64,000 nucleotides of DNA from JAIWNK01 sp964453115 (GCA_964453115.1 CAYVRT010000003.1:62001-126000); one strand, 5' to 3'; positions 39,411 through 48,987 are shown, counted from the first letter of the stretch. The notes: generated by a model from the sequence alone, not told the origin. Numbers and translations are program-made.

Positions 39411-41812
39411 GGTGACCTTTGGTAGAGGGTGGAATAAATGAAAAAGTTTTCAGCCACGCGGGTCAGGTAGCTGCGGGTTTCGCTGTAGCGAATGATTTCC
39501 AGGAACAAGTCCGGGTCGTTGGGGGCTTCGCTCAGCCAGGCAGCGGCATTGCCGGGCCCTCCATTGTAGGCAGCCAGGGTTGCATAGAGATTGCCATCAA
39601 AGCTGCGCTGTTGTCGGTCGAGGTAGCTGGCGCCAAAGGGGATGTTGATTACCGGGCGGTAGAGGTCTTCGGCGGTGTATCCCTGCGGCCAGCCCAAAAA
39701 GGTGGCAATCTCGGCCCCGGTGGCGGGCATGATTTGCATGGGGCCGCGTGCTCCAGCCGAGGAACGCGCAAAACTTTGAAAGAAGCTTTCCTGGCGAATG
39801 ACGCTGAGCAACAGCATTGGGTTGAACGCATATTGCTGTGCGGCAGGCAGCACCAGTTCAGGGTAATAGACTCCAAAGCGCACCAGGTTGAAGTAACGTG
39901 GCGCGTTGAGGGTTTGGGCGTCGCTCAGGTTGGCAAGGTCGAGGATTTGGCGGCTGGTGAGGATGGCGGAGCGGTACATGCCGTGTTCCAGCAGGGCATT
40001 CAGCAGCCGGTATGAGTCGGCGGCATCACTTTGGACGGCGAGACGGAGGGCCTCAAATTCGCTATTGGCCTCCGGGTAGAGGCCCAGTTCCCAAAATGCC
40101 TGGCCGCGCTGCCAGCGTCGGTCTGAGCCCAGCGCCCCCAGGCCGTTGAGCTGTGTCTCGTCGGGCAGGTTGAAGGTGCTGCGCAGCCAGGATTCGGCGG
40201 CGGGCCGTTCGCGCTCCAGTGAATAGGCCAGGTCGTAGAATTGGGGGGGGGTGAGGGGGGCTTCGCCGCGCAGCAGCTGAGCGGCGCGCTCGCTGTAATA
40301 GCCAGTGGGGTCGGTAGCCGCCGCCATGCGCCAGGCGCTTTCGGCCTCGGCCTGGTTGCCAAGCGCCTGATGTGTTTTTCCAATCCACAGCCCCGCCATG
40401 GCGGCGTCTTCTGGCTCAACTGCCAGGGTGCGCGTGCGCTGGAACGTTGTCAACGCGGCGGCGTAATCGCCCATGCGGTAGCGGGTGATGCCGGCCAGGA
40501 ACAAGGCGCGGTATCCTTCTGGGGCGGTGGGATATTCGTCCAGGATTCGTTCCCAGGTTTGGGCGGCTTTGGGCAGGGCATTGGCGCGTTCCTGCATGCG
40601 GGCGGCACTGAAGAGGTAGGCGGGGGCTTGCTCGGCTTGCTTGTTATCGCTAACGAAGGTTAGCAGGGTTTGGGCGCCCGCTAGCAAGTTGCCCAGTTTT
40701 TCGGCCTGCACCCAGGCAATTTCATCCCAGGCTTGGGCCCAAAATGGGTCATCGGGATGGTCGCGAATCAGGGCCTGCCAGGCTTCCACGGCGGCTTCTG
40801 CCTGTCCGTTTTCTAGCAGGGCCAGGGCCAGGTAATGGTGGGTGCTGCCATCGTGGTCGGGTTCCGCAGCCAGGTATCGCAGAAAGGCCTCGGCGGAGAG
40901 GGCATATTGCCCGGCGTAATAATCTACCAGGCCGCGTTGATAGTCGCTGACGGGCTGCCCGGCATCGAGCAGGGCAATTAATGACAGGTAGCTGGCATAG
41001 GAACGTGGGTAGTTGAAAACGGCATCGTTGAAACGGGCATAGGCCTGTTCTGGCAGGTTGAGGCGCAGGTAGGTTTGGCCGGCGCGCAGGTCGGCCTCGG
41101 CTTTGGTATAGTCATTGTTTGTGCTTTCGTAGAGCGACATGTAGACGCGCACAGCGCTATTAAAATCGCCCTGTGCGGTGTAGACTTCCCCTATTTTAAA
41201 GGCCAGGCTGTCGGGGTTGGCACCGGCCCGCAACGCGGCCTGATAGGCAGCCAGCGCGCCATTCCATTCACCAGCTTCCAGCAGGGTATCGCCGCTCTGG
41301 GTGTGCATAAAATCATCCAGTACGCCGGGGCGCATGGCGATGTAGTTGGCGTAGGACTGTGCCGCAGCGAGCGAGTCGCTGCGGGCGCGCTGACATTCGG
41401 CCAGCAGGTACCAGGCATTGGCCGTTTGTGGGTGGCTGGGGAAGGCGGTTAGCAGGGTTTGCAGGGTTTGTTCGGCCTGCGGGCAGTTGCCGGTCAATCG
41501 GTAGGCGGCAGCCAACCCGGTTTGGGCGTGGATTTGGGTTTCGTTATCGGTGGCATTCAGCGCGGCGGCCTGAAATTCGTTCAGTGCAGCGAGATAGTCG
41601 CCATTGAGCAGGTATTGGTCGGCACGCGCGGCCCGCACGGCTGGCAGGGGGGTGGGGGTTGGGGTGGGCGGCGGGGTGGGGCTGGGTGAGGGGGTGATGG
41701 TGGCTGTGGCGCTGGCGGTTGGGGTGGGCGAAAGGAAGGGCGATTGCTTGCATCCATTCAAGACCAGGCTGAACAACAGCAAACACAACAGGGAAAGGGC
41801 AGTCTTTTTCAT
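39407..41812 (-). CDS. TPR-containing lytic transglycosylase lipoprotein (SLT domain)
   Basis: This 801-aa protein has a lipoprotein signal with lipobox LNGC (Cys21) and a long Ser/Thr-Pro linker. About 550 residues of TPR-like helical repeats follow (for example TQIHAQTGLAAAYRLTGNCPQAEQTLQ, read in pieces). The C-terminal SLT domain has LLSVIRQESFFQS with the catalytic Glu, SSAGARGPMQIMPATG and AAYNGGPGNAAAW. This is Slt70-like and should cleave peptidoglycan outside the cell. A TACAAT box lies only 10 nt before the ATG, so the mRNA is probably nearly leaderless. Confidence 0.92.
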   Translation of the reverse strand: MKKTALSLLCLLLFSLVLNGCKQSPFLSPTPTASATATITPSPSPTPPPTPTPTPLPAVRAARADQYLLNGDYLAALNEFQAAALNATDNETQIHAQTGLAAAYRLTGNCPQAEQTLQTLLTAFPSHPQTANAWYLLAECQRARSDSLAAAQSYANYIAMRPGVLDDFMHTQSGDTLLEAGEWNGALAAYQAALRAGANPDSLAFKIGEVYTAQGDFNSAVRVYMSLYESTNNDYTKAEADLRAGQTYLRLNLPEQAYARFNDAVFNYPRSYASYLSLIALLDAGQPVSDYQRGLVDYYAGQYALSAEAFLRYLAAEPDHDGSTHHYLALALLENGQAEAAVEAWQALIRDHPDDPFWAQAWDEIAWVQAEKLGNLLAGAQTLLTFVSDNKQAEQAPAYLFSAARMQERANALPKAAQTWERILDEYPTAPEGYRALFLAGITRYRMGDYAAALTTFQRTRTLAVEPEDAAMAGLWIGKTHQALGNQAEAESAWRMAAATDPTGYYSERAAQLLRGEAPLTPPQFYDLAYSLERERPAAESWLRSTFNLPDETQLNGLGALGSDRRWQRGQAFWELGLYPEANSEFEALRLAVQSDAADSYRLLNALLEHGMYRSAILTSRQILDLANLSDAQTLNAPRYFNLVRFGVYYPELVLPAAQQYAFNPMLLLSVIRQESFFQSFARSSAGARGPMQIMPATGAEIATFLGWPQGYTAEDLYRPVINIPFGASYLDRQQRSFDGNLYATLAAYNGGPGNAAAWLSEAPNDPDLFLEIIRYSETRSYLTRVAENFFIYSTLYQRSP

Positions 41813-41821
41813 CGTCCAATA

Positions 41822-41871
41822 ATTGTATCATGCCCGGCACACTACACCGACAGCCTCTTTTCGCGTATAAT
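41822..41871. promoter_or_regulatory. Divergent -10 boxes between slt-like gene and hutU
   Basis: On the minus strand TACAAT (41827-41822) serves the transglycosylase gene. On the + strand TATAAT (41866-41871) lies 38 nt before the hutU start. Neither has a strong -35. Confidence 0.5.
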
Positions 41872-41908
41872 CAAGCCAGAAAAGATTTTGTTCATGGAGG
41901 AGGTTGGC

Positions 41909-43567
41909 ATGTCCCATTCTCGGGTAGTGCGCGCCCCGCGCGGCACGCAGTTGACTTGTAAATCATGGCAGACGGAAGCGGTCTACCGCATGATTCAAAA
42001 CAATCTGGATCCGGATGTTGCCGAGCGCCCGCAAGACCTGGTGGTCTATGGTGGGCGTGGGCAGGCGGCGCGTTCCTGGGAGGCGTTTGATGCCATTCTT
42101 GAAACACTGAAAACGCTTGAGGAGAGCGAGACGTTGTTGGTGCAATCCGGAAAGCCGGTTGTGGTTTTCAAGTCACATCCCGATGCGCCGCGTGTGCTGA
42201 TTGCCAATTCGAACCTGGTGCCGCACTGGGCCACGCAGGAACATTTCGACGACCTGGCACAGCGCGGGTTGATTATGTATGGGCAGATGACAGCCGGTTC
42301 CTGGATTTATATTGGCACGCAGGGTATTCTGCAAGGCACGTATGAGACGCTGGCCGCTCTGGCAACACAGCGCGGTTGGCCTTCCCTGGCGGGCAAGTTT
42401 GTCCTCACGGCGGGCCTGGGCGGGATGGGCGGCGCACAGCCCCTGGCGATTACGATGAATGATGGCGTTGGGCTGTGCATTGAAGTTGACCCGGCGCGCG
42501 CCCATCGGCGGCAGGAGATTGGCTATGTGGATGTGGTGGTGGATACGCTGGAAGAGGCGATGACGCTGGTGGAGGAAGCCTGCCGCGATCAGAGGCCGCT
42601 TTCGATTGCGCTGATTGGCAATGCGGCGGAAATTTATCCTGAGCTTGTGTTGCGCGGTGTCATCCCCGATGTGGTGACCGATCAGACCCCGGCACACGAT
42701 GTGTTGAGCTATGTGCCGGCTGGCCTGAGCGTGGAGCAGGCCGAGGCGCTGCGCCGCAGTGACCCGGTGGAATATCAGCGCCGTTCGCTCGATTCGATGG
42801 CTCGTCATGTGGAGGCGATGCTGGCCTTTCAGAAGGCCGGGAGCGAAGTGTTTGATTATGGCAATAACCTGCGGCAGCGTGCCTATGATCATGGCGTGCG
42901 CAATGCGTTTGATTTTCCCGGTTTTGTTCCGGCGTATATTCGCCCGTTGTTCTGCGAGGGCAAGGGGCCTTTCCGCTGGGTGGCGCTTTCGGGTGACCCG
43001 GAGGATATTTACCGCACGGATGAAGCTGTGGCTGAACTCTTCCCAGAGGATGCACATTTGCAACGCTGGTTGAAGATGGCGCGTCAGCGGGTGCCGTTCC
43101 AGGGCCTGCCGGCGCGGATTTGCTGGCTGGGCTATGGCGAACGAGTGCGGGCCGGGCTGAAGTTCAATGAACTGGTTGCTCGCGGGATTGTCAAGGCGCC
43201 GATTGTCATTGGCCGCGATCATCTCGATGCTGGTTCGGTGGCTTCTCCCAACCGCGAGACGGAAGCCATGCGCGATGGCACCGATGCGGTCAGCGATTGG
43301 CCGATTTTGAACTTGCTGATCAATGCGGTTGGCGGGGCAACCTGGGTTTCCTTCCATCATGGCGGTGGTGTGGGAATTGGCTTTAGCCAACATGCGGGAA
43401 TGGTGATTGTTGCCGATGGCACGCCCGAAGCAGCCCGGCGGCTGGAACGGGTGCTGACGACCGACCCTGGCATGGGGGTTGTACGCCATGCCGATGCCGG
43501 TTATCCAGAGGCGATTGAGGCGGCTCGGCGCGGTGGGATTCGCCTGCCCATGCTGCCAAAGGATTAG
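41909..43567 (+). CDS. hutU: Urocanate hydratase
   Basis: This 552-aa protein is a urocanase, converting urocanate to imidazolone propionate in histidine degradation. It has the NAD-binding GLGGMGGAQP (about residue 169), AHDVLSYVPAGLS, VALSGDPEDIYRTDEAV and the Cys-containing ARICWLGYGER. ATG 41909 follows GGAGGAGG at the right distance and gives the normal family length; an earlier open frame is not coding. No hutH, hutI or hutG gene is next to it, so the other steps must be encoded elsewhere. Confidence 0.96.
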   Translation: MSHSRVVRAPRGTQLTCKSWQTEAVYRMIQNNLDPDVAERPQDLVVYGGRGQAARSWEAFDAILETLKTLEESETLLVQSGKPVVVFKSHPDAPRVLIANSNLVPHWATQEHFDDLAQRGLIMYGQMTAGSWIYIGTQGILQGTYETLAALATQRGWPSLAGKFVLTAGLGGMGGAQPLAITMNDGVGLCIEVDPARAHRRQEIGYVDVVVDTLEEAMTLVEEACRDQRPLSIALIGNAAEIYPELVLRGVIPDVVTDQTPAHDVLSYVPAGLSVEQAEALRRSDPVEYQRRSLDSMARHVEAMLAFQKAGSEVFDYGNNLRQRAYDHGVRNAFDFPGFVPAYIRPLFCEGKGPFRWVALSGDPEDIYRTDEAVAELFPEDAHLQRWLKMARQRVPFQGLPARICWLGYGERVRAGLKFNELVARGIVKAPIVIGRDHLDAGSVASPNRETEAMRDGTDAVSDWPILNLLINAVGGATWVSFHHGGGVGIGFSQHAGMVIVADGTPEAARRLERVLTTDPGMGVVRHADAGYPEAIEAARRGGIRLPMLPKD

Positions 43568-43573
43568 CGCACA

Positions 43574-43927
43574 GTGCGCACCCGTCGTTTGCTGGGCTTT
43601 TTGTTGATGATTGGGCTGGGCATTGGGCTTGGCCTCTTCCTGGGCTGGGGGCCGCTGGCGCGCGCTGGCAAGGCCGGGTTGCCGCTTTCCAGTTTGCGCA
43701 GCGATTACCGCACCGATTATGTGTTGATGGTTGCCGAAATCTATGCTCAGGAGGGCAGCCGCAGCCTGGCAGCGGAGCGTTTGCAGGCCCTGGGGGATGC
43801 AACGCCGCTCAGCATGGTGCAGCAGGCCATCATTCAGGCGCAGACCTATGGCTACTCCAGTCAGGATATTCGCACCCTGGCGGAGTTGGCGCAGGCTTTG
43901 CAGTTGCCCGGTGTGAAAACGCCATGA
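43574..43927 (+). CDS. Small membrane-anchored protein, paralogue of the next gene's helical module
   Basis: This 117-aa protein starts at GTG 43574. It has one membrane segment (about residues 7-25) and then a helical module SDYRTDYVLMVAEIYAQEG...AAERLQALGDATP...LAELAQAL. The same module occurs in the next protein (RYRSLIAQAYFADGD...AWARLMLLGDANP...LAQMAAAL). The pair looks like a tandem duplication. The function is unknown. It follows hutU by 6 nt and overlaps the next gene by 4 nt. Confidence 0.65.
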   Translation: MRTRRLLGFLLMIGLGIGLGLFLGWGPLARAGKAGLPLSSLRSDYRTDYVLMVAEIYAQEGSRSLAAERLQALGDATPLSMVQQAIIQAQTYGYSSQDIRTLAELAQALQLPGVKTP

Positions 43928-44865
43928 GCGAGTGGGATTTTTCGGACGCGGTGGAAGAGCAGCCGCCGGTTGCCACGCATGGCCGCCGTGAGCGCCGTCA
44001 ACAGCAGGAACGGCGCGGTGGGCTGTTTCTGTTTACGGGGGCGCTGCTTGGGGTGACGATTGGGCTGCTGATTGCGATGCTGGTTTGGCCGTTGCAGTTT
44101 GTGGATTCTTCGCCCAATCAGCTTGCTCCGGCAGAGAAGGATCGCTACCGCAGCCTGATTGCGCAGGCCTACTTTGCCGATGGAGATGCTGGGCGTGCCT
44201 GGGCGCGCCTGATGCTTCTGGGCGATGCCAACCCGCGCGAGGCGCTCGCTGAGCAGGCGCGCCGCATGGCTGCTCAGGGCGGCAATTTGGACGAGGCCCG
44301 CGCCCTGGCACAGATGGCAGCTGCGCTGGCACAGCCGCAGTCGTTGCAACCTTCCCCCACTCCACCCACAGCCGGGCAGACAGCCATTCTGCCCACCCTC
44401 GACCCCTCGGCTTTGCAGGCGGTACGTTCCGCCACGCCGGTGCCAACTGTCACCATCACGCCTACCCCGCGCCCCACTGCTACCCCGCGCGCCACCCCAA
44501 CCCTGGCACCAACCCTGGGCGCTCCGTTCCTGGTTGTGGATCAACAGTCGGTATGTGATGAAACAATCCCCGGTTGGGATACGCTGGCGCTGCTTCAGGT
44601 GCAGGTGCTGGATGGTGCCGGGCAGCCAGCACCCAATATTCGCGTCATTGTTTCGTGGGATGACGGGTCGGATACTTTTTACACCGGTCTGTACCCTGAA
44701 ATTAGCCTGGGCTATGCCGATTTTACCATGCAGCCTGGGGTGAGTTATGGCGTGCAGGTGGGGGATGGCGGCGAGGTGGCAACTGGCCTTCAGGCCCCCG
44801 AATGCACAGACGCGAATGGCGTTCCCTATTGGGGGCGTTGGCAATTGACTTTTCAACAACCCTGA
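43924..44865 (+). CDS. Membrane-anchored protein with Thr-Pro linker and beta-rich C-terminal domain
   Basis: This 313-aa protein has a basic N-terminus (RRERRQQQERR), one membrane segment (about 35-60), and a helical module related to the previous protein. A Thr/Pro-rich linker follows (about 140-195), then a C-terminal beta-sandwich-like domain (VQVLDGAGQPAPNIRVIVSWDDG) reminiscent of carboxypeptidase-regulatory or Ig-like folds. The C-terminal part is predicted outside the cell. No function is assigned. It is convergent with the LCP gene. Confidence 0.65.
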   Translation: MSEWDFSDAVEEQPPVATHGRRERRQQQERRGGLFLFTGALLGVTIGLLIAMLVWPLQFVDSSPNQLAPAEKDRYRSLIAQAYFADGDAGRAWARLMLLGDANPREALAEQARRMAAQGGNLDEARALAQMAAALAQPQSLQPSPTPPTAGQTAILPTLDPSALQAVRSATPVPTVTITPTPRPTATPRATPTLAPTLGAPFLVVDQQSVCDETIPGWDTLALLQVQVLDGAGQPAPNIRVIVSWDDGSDTFYTGLYPEISLGYADFTMQPGVSYGVQVGDGGEVATGLQAPECTDANGVPYWGRWQLTFQQP

Positions 44866-44888
44866 AACGTGGTCTTGTTGGAGCGGCG

Positions 44889-46310
44889 TTAGGGCATGGG
44901 GTTGTCGTTGGCCCAATCGCTGCCCAGCACAACGGCAATATCCACTGCGGCTTCGGGATCGTAGGAATAGATGACCAGGATATTGTCAATTTGCATGATT
45001 TGCTTGATGTAGGCGGCTGTGGCCGGGGTGGCATCGTAGATGTAGAGGGTGGTGCGATCGCGCAACTGGGCATTGGTCTTCAAGGTTACATTGACGCCAT
45101 TGCCAATCAGGAATTCTGCCGTGCGCTCAGCCAGCCCAGGGACGGAGGTGCCGTTTTCAACTGAGACGGTTGCGGCTTCGGCCTGCATTTGCGTTTTGGG
45201 GTCGCCGCCCAGCGCCGGGCCAATTGGCCCACCGGCGGTGAAGATCTGGTCGCGGGTCAGGCGCACCTGGTCGGGGATGGGAATGAGAATATCCAGGCCA
45301 TCGGGCGATTTGCCAAATTGTACTGCATCTGGGCCAATCACACCCATGTGGATGCTTTCCTTGGGCAGGTTATAGACTGCCAGCCCCAGGCTCAGCGCCT
45401 CGTCAAAGGTCATGTTGGTGTGAATGCCGGAGGAGATGTCGCTGTAGATGGCGGGGGCTTTTGCCAGCAGGCCCGGCAGCAGGTCAAATTGCAGGATGCG
45501 GTCGCGCAATGCCAGAATGACTTCTTGCTGACGCCCGGCACGGTCAAAATCGCCGCCTTCTGTTTTGCGGGAGCGGGCATAGGCCAGGGCCAGTTCGCCA
45601 TTCAAGGTGTAGACGCCGGTTTCAAGGTGGACTTTGGGCGAAGGGCCGATCGGGTCAATCGTTAACGGCTCGGTGACGTGAATCTTGACGCCGCCGATGT
45701 GATCAACCAGTTTGACAAAGGCGTCAAAATCTACCTGGGCGTAGTAGTTGATTGGCACGCCAAGGAAACTTTCGACTGTTTTGACCGCCAGCCCGGGCCC
45801 GCCGCCCGGCAGGCGGCTGCCTTCACCAATGGCATAGGCGGTGTTGATTTTGCCATAATCATACCCTGGGATGTTGACCCACATATCGCGCGGGATGGAA
45901 AGCACGCCGGCGGTATTGTGAATCGGGTCGTAGCTGATCAAGATCATCGTGTCGGTGCGCGGTGGGCCTTCACCAGCTTCCCAATCGCGGTAATCGAGGC
46001 CCATGACCAGAATTGTGACCGGACGGGTTTTATCCCATGGGATGGCGGTTGGGCCTTCTTGCGGCTGCATGGGGCCGCTTGGCAGCGTGGGCTGTGGAAC
46101 GGTCAGGTTCGGGTCGTTGGTGGGGGTGGGTTGTTTGATGGTGATGCCTGGCAGGGTTGTCATTTCCCAGCCTGCAATCTGTTCCTGGATGAAGTTGTAG
46201 GCGGCAATGGCTGTGACGACGGCCAGCACCACAAAAGCTGCCAGGAGAATGGCAGATGTGCGATCGAAAACGATGCGCGAACGAGCGCGCGCAGGACGTG
46301 GGTGAGCCAT
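44889..46310 (-). CDS. LCP (LytR-CpsA-Psr) family protein with LytR C-terminal domain
   Basis: This 473-aa protein has a basic cytoplasmic start, one membrane segment (about 20-42), a Pro-rich spacer, and an LCP catalytic domain: ILVMGLDYR, RTDTMILISYDP, VLSIPRDMWVNIPG, KINTAYAIG and YARSRKTEGGDFDRAGRQQEVI (the Arg residues bind pyrophosphate). Residues about 380-470 match the LytR_C domain (VENGTSVPGLAERTAEFL). LCP enzymes attach polysaccharides to peptidoglycan or protein, so it could fix the glycan made by the 8.4-26 kb operon to the wall. It follows the Trm112-like gene by 6 nt. Confidence 0.9.
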   Translation of the reverse strand: MAHPRPARARSRIVFDRTSAILLAAFVVLAVVTAIAAYNFIQEQIAGWEMTTLPGITIKQPTPTNDPNLTVPQPTLPSGPMQPQEGPTAIPWDKTRPVTILVMGLDYRDWEAGEGPPRTDTMILISYDPIHNTAGVLSIPRDMWVNIPGYDYGKINTAYAIGEGSRLPGGGPGLAVKTVESFLGVPINYYAQVDFDAFVKLVDHIGGVKIHVTEPLTIDPIGPSPKVHLETGVYTLNGELALAYARSRKTEGGDFDRAGRQQEVILALRDRILQFDLLPGLLAKAPAIYSDISSGIHTNMTFDEALSLGLAVYNLPKESIHMGVIGPDAVQFGKSPDGLDILIPIPDQVRLTRDQIFTAGGPIGPALGGDPKTQMQAEAATVSVENGTSVPGLAERTAEFLIGNGVNVTLKTNAQLRDRTTLYIYDATPATAAYIKQIMQIDNILVIYSYDPEAAVDIAVVLGSDWANDNPMP

Positions 46311-46316
46311 GCAGTC

Positions 46317-46538
46317 CTAATCCATTGCTGGGGGTGGAACGGGCAGGCTTTCGACCGGCGTGGTTACCCATTTATCCCCCTCGTCAATCAACATGACGGG
46401 AATATCTTCCAGAATTGGGTATTTGCGCCCACAATCACGGCACACCAGCCAGCTATCTTTGACCAGGTCGAGCAGACCTTCTTTTTCGCGCACACAAGCC
46501 GGGCAGCGCAAGATCTCAAGTAGTTCAGGGTTGACCAT
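46317..46538 (-). CDS. Trm112 family small zinc-ribbon protein
   Basis: This 73-aa protein begins MVNPELLEILRCPAC and has CxxC pairs (CPAC and CRDC) separated by about 25 residues, followed by YPILEDIPVML. This is the bacterial Trm112/YcaR pattern, a small zinc-binding protein thought to assist methyltransferases or act as a stability factor. ATG 46538 has GGAGG 5 nt upstream. The frame is open further upstream but the family starts here. Confidence 0.88.
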   Translation of the reverse strand: MVNPELLEILRCPACVREKEGLLDLVKDSWLVCRDCGRKYPILEDIPVMLIDEGDKWVTTPVESLPVPPPAMD

Positions 46539-46578
46539 AAGGCCTCCAACAAAAAAAGATTGTCTAATTTTACCACGA

Positions 46579-46607
46579 TTGACCGCAGTACATTTCCTGG
46601 TTACAAT
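46579..46607 (+). promoter_or_regulatory. Promoter of the MFS transporter gene
   Basis: TTGACC (46579-46584) and TACAAT (46602-46607) are 17 bp apart. The transcript would have a leader of about 130 nt before ATG 46745. This long leader contains no structure that I can name. Confidence 0.7.
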
Positions 46608-46744
46608 ATCTGTGCCAACTCCGGCGAGGAAGAACTGGTCTGCCTGCCACAAGATGGCAGTCGTTCTGGAGACCCGGCCCCTGCTCAACCGGGATGCTGC
46701 ACTCCTTTTGGGCAACAATTGAAGAACGCAGGAGCATCTTTTTT

Positions 46745-47953
46745 ATGTCAGCATCCTTTCCTTCCGCAGTGCGGGTTGGGTATCCGCGCCAGTTTTGGAT
46801 TTTATTTGTTGGAATGTTGATCAGTACAATTGGGTCGAGCATGATTTGGCCCTTTATGATGATCTATGTGACCGAACGGCTTGAGCTTCCGCTGAGTCAG
46901 GCCACTTTGCTCACCTCGCTCAATGCAACGGTTGGGTTGGTTTTTTCGTTCTTGGCGGGGCCGGTTGCCGATCGGCTGGGGCGCAAATGGGTGATGGTGA
47001 TTAGTTTGCTGGGCAATGGGCTTGGGTACCTGGCGCTCAGTCGTGCCGAGACCTTTGGTGCATTTGCTTTGGTGATGGGCATGCAGGGTGCATTCAACCC
47101 GCTTTATCGTGTTGGCGGTGATGCAATGACGGCTGATTTAATTGTCCCCGAAAAGCGAATTGAGGCCTATTCGTTGCTGCGCATGAGCAATAATTTGGGC
47201 ATTGCCATTGGGCCGGCAATTGGCGGCTGGGTGGCGGCTTCTTCCTACGAGATTGCCTTTTATTGTGCCGCAGCTGGCCTGTTTACCTATGGGCTGATCC
47301 TTTGGGCGATGGCGCGTGAGACTTTGCCGGTAGGTGATGGGCCAAAACCGCGTGAGGCGTTTGGCGGTTATGGGCCGGTGCTGCGGCATGGGCAGTTTGT
47401 GCGCTTTGTCCTCTCGTTCATTCCAACCTCGATGTGTGCCGCGATGGTCTGGGTGTTGCTTTCGGTTTACACCAAGCAGAACTATGGCTTGTCGGAGCGG
47501 CTGTATGGTTTTATCCCGGTTACCAATGCTTTGATGGTTGTCTTTTTGCAATATTTTGTCACTTATTTTGCCCGGCGCCGCTCTCCGCTTTGGATGGTGA
47601 CTCTGGGGGCAGCGCTCTATGCGCTTGGCAGCGGCAGTGTTGCCTGGATGACCGGGTTCTGGGGCTTTTGGTTGAGTATGGTGATTATGACGTTTGGGGA
47701 GCTAATTGCCGTGCCTACTTCTTCAACCTATGTTGCCAACCTGGCACCAACCGATAAGCGCGGGCGCTACATGGGCTTATATGGGCTGACGTGGACGGTT
47801 GCCTCGATGTTTGGGCCTTTGCTGGGTGGACAGCTCAGCGATTTGTTCGCGCCGCAATTCATCTGGTATGGCGCTGGAACGATTGGCCTGGTTAGCGTTT
47901 TGGCCTTTGGCCTGATGGCTTTGCAGCACCGTCGGCATCCGCAAGCGGCTTAA
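46745..47953 (+). CDS. Major facilitator superfamily transporter
   Basis: This 402-aa protein has twelve predicted membrane segments. The MFS motif A GPVADRLGRKWVM lies between helices 2 and 3 (about residues 70-85). A second-half loop FARRRSPLW is in the matching place. It is probably a drug or metabolite exporter; the substrate is unknown. ATG 46745 follows a GGAGC site with a T-rich spacer; the upstream open frame is less likely. Confidence 0.87.
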   Translation: MSASFPSAVRVGYPRQFWILFVGMLISTIGSSMIWPFMMIYVTERLELPLSQATLLTSLNATVGLVFSFLAGPVADRLGRKWVMVISLLGNGLGYLALSRAETFGAFALVMGMQGAFNPLYRVGGDAMTADLIVPEKRIEAYSLLRMSNNLGIAIGPAIGGWVAASSYEIAFYCAAAGLFTYGLILWAMARETLPVGDGPKPREAFGGYGPVLRHGQFVRFVLSFIPTSMCAAMVWVLLSVYTKQNYGLSERLYGFIPVTNALMVVFLQYFVTYFARRRSPLWMVTLGAALYALGSGSVAWMTGFWGFWLSMVIMTFGELIAVPTSSTYVANLAPTDKRGRYMGLYGLTWTVASMFGPLLGGQLSDLFAPQFIWYGAGTIGLVSVLAFGLMALQHRRHPQAA

Positions 47954-48981
47954 GGTTGAATGCCATTCATTAAGATGACGATGCCAATGATGATGCCAAA
48001 CAAGACCAGGAGGATGAACAGGATGCGCAAAATGATTTCACCAGGCTGAACGTCTGGTCGGTCTTTGGGTGTTGACCTGGCTTTTGGCTTGGGTTTGGCC
48101 TTGGCTTTGGGTTTGGTCTTTGATTTCGATTTTGGGCTGCTTTTGCGGCGCTCGGGTTGTGGGGCAACTTCAGCTTCTTCTTCTTCTTCCCAGGGCATGC
48201 GCCGTGGCGTGTAGACCGGTTCTGGCTCCTTCCAGCTTGCAGCCGGTTGAGGGTCGCGCCAGGAGGAAACAAGCGGCGGCGTTTCGGGCTCGCTTTGTTG
48301 CCAGAAGGTGGGGGTTGGCTCTGGTTCCGGTTCTGGTTGTGGGGCTTGCCAGGCAAGCGGTTCGGCTTCGGGCTGCGGCTCAGGTTCTTGCCAGAAAACG
48401 GCTGGTTGTGGTTCGGCCTCCTGCCAGAAAGCAGGCGCAGCGGGTTCGATGGTCTCGGCTGGATGGGTGGAAAAGGGCGATGCCGGGCGCCCGGAAAAAT
48501 CGAACGGGGCGTTTGCTGGATTGCCATTTTGAGGCTGAAAAACGGATAGGTCGGGCTGTGATTCGGCGCTCAGGAAAGGGTCGTTGGCATCGAAAATAAA
48601 GGCCGGGGCTGTGCTTTCAGGGTCGGGTTGTGGGTCTGCCGAGAAAGTGGGGGCAGTGCTTGCACCAACGCCGCTCTGAAATGGGTTGCTGGTTTCAATA
48701 TCTTCGTAGCGCAGCGAACGCAGGGCGGCTGGGCGGGCTGCGGGACGGGCATTGTTTAGCTCGGTTTGTGTTGAAAGCGCAAAGCTGTGGTTGGGGTCAA
48801 TTTGCAAGGCGCGTTGCAAGCAATCGTTTTGCTTTTGCGGGTCATCGAGGGCGCGTGCTAGCCAAACCCAGGCGGTGGGGTTGCGCGGTTCTTCTTGCAA
48901 TGCCTGACGCAGGGAGGTGACGGCCTGTTGTTTTTGCCCGGCTTGCAGGGCATCAATGGCGGTTTGCAGGTGAGGATTCAT
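47950..48981 (-). CDS. TPR protein with acidic Pro-rich middle and C-terminal membrane anchor
   Basis: This 343-aa protein starts with a TPR pair (about residues 1-68: AIDALQAGQKQQAVTSLRQAL and PTAWVWLARALDDPQKQNDCL). The middle (about 90-265) is low-complexity and rich in Glu, Pro, Gln and Trp (repeated QEPEPQPE-like units). A basic Lys-Pro stretch (about 275-310) follows, then one C-terminal membrane segment, giving a tail-anchored topology. ATG 48981 lies just 6 nt after a TATAAT box, so the mRNA is probably leaderless. The function is unknown. Confidence 0.75.
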   Translation of the reverse strand: MNPHLQTAIDALQAGQKQQAVTSLRQALQEEPRNPTAWVWLARALDDPQKQNDCLQRALQIDPNHSFALSTQTELNNARPAARPAALRSLRYEDIETSNPFQSGVGASTAPTFSADPQPDPESTAPAFIFDANDPFLSAESQPDLSVFQPQNGNPANAPFDFSGRPASPFSTHPAETIEPAAPAFWQEAEPQPAVFWQEPEPQPEAEPLAWQAPQPEPEPEPTPTFWQQSEPETPPLVSSWRDPQPAASWKEPEPVYTPRRMPWEEEEEAEVAPQPERRKSSPKSKSKTKPKAKAKPKPKARSTPKDRPDVQPGEIILRILFILLVLFGIIIGIVILMNGIQP

Positions 48982-48987
48982 GGAATA

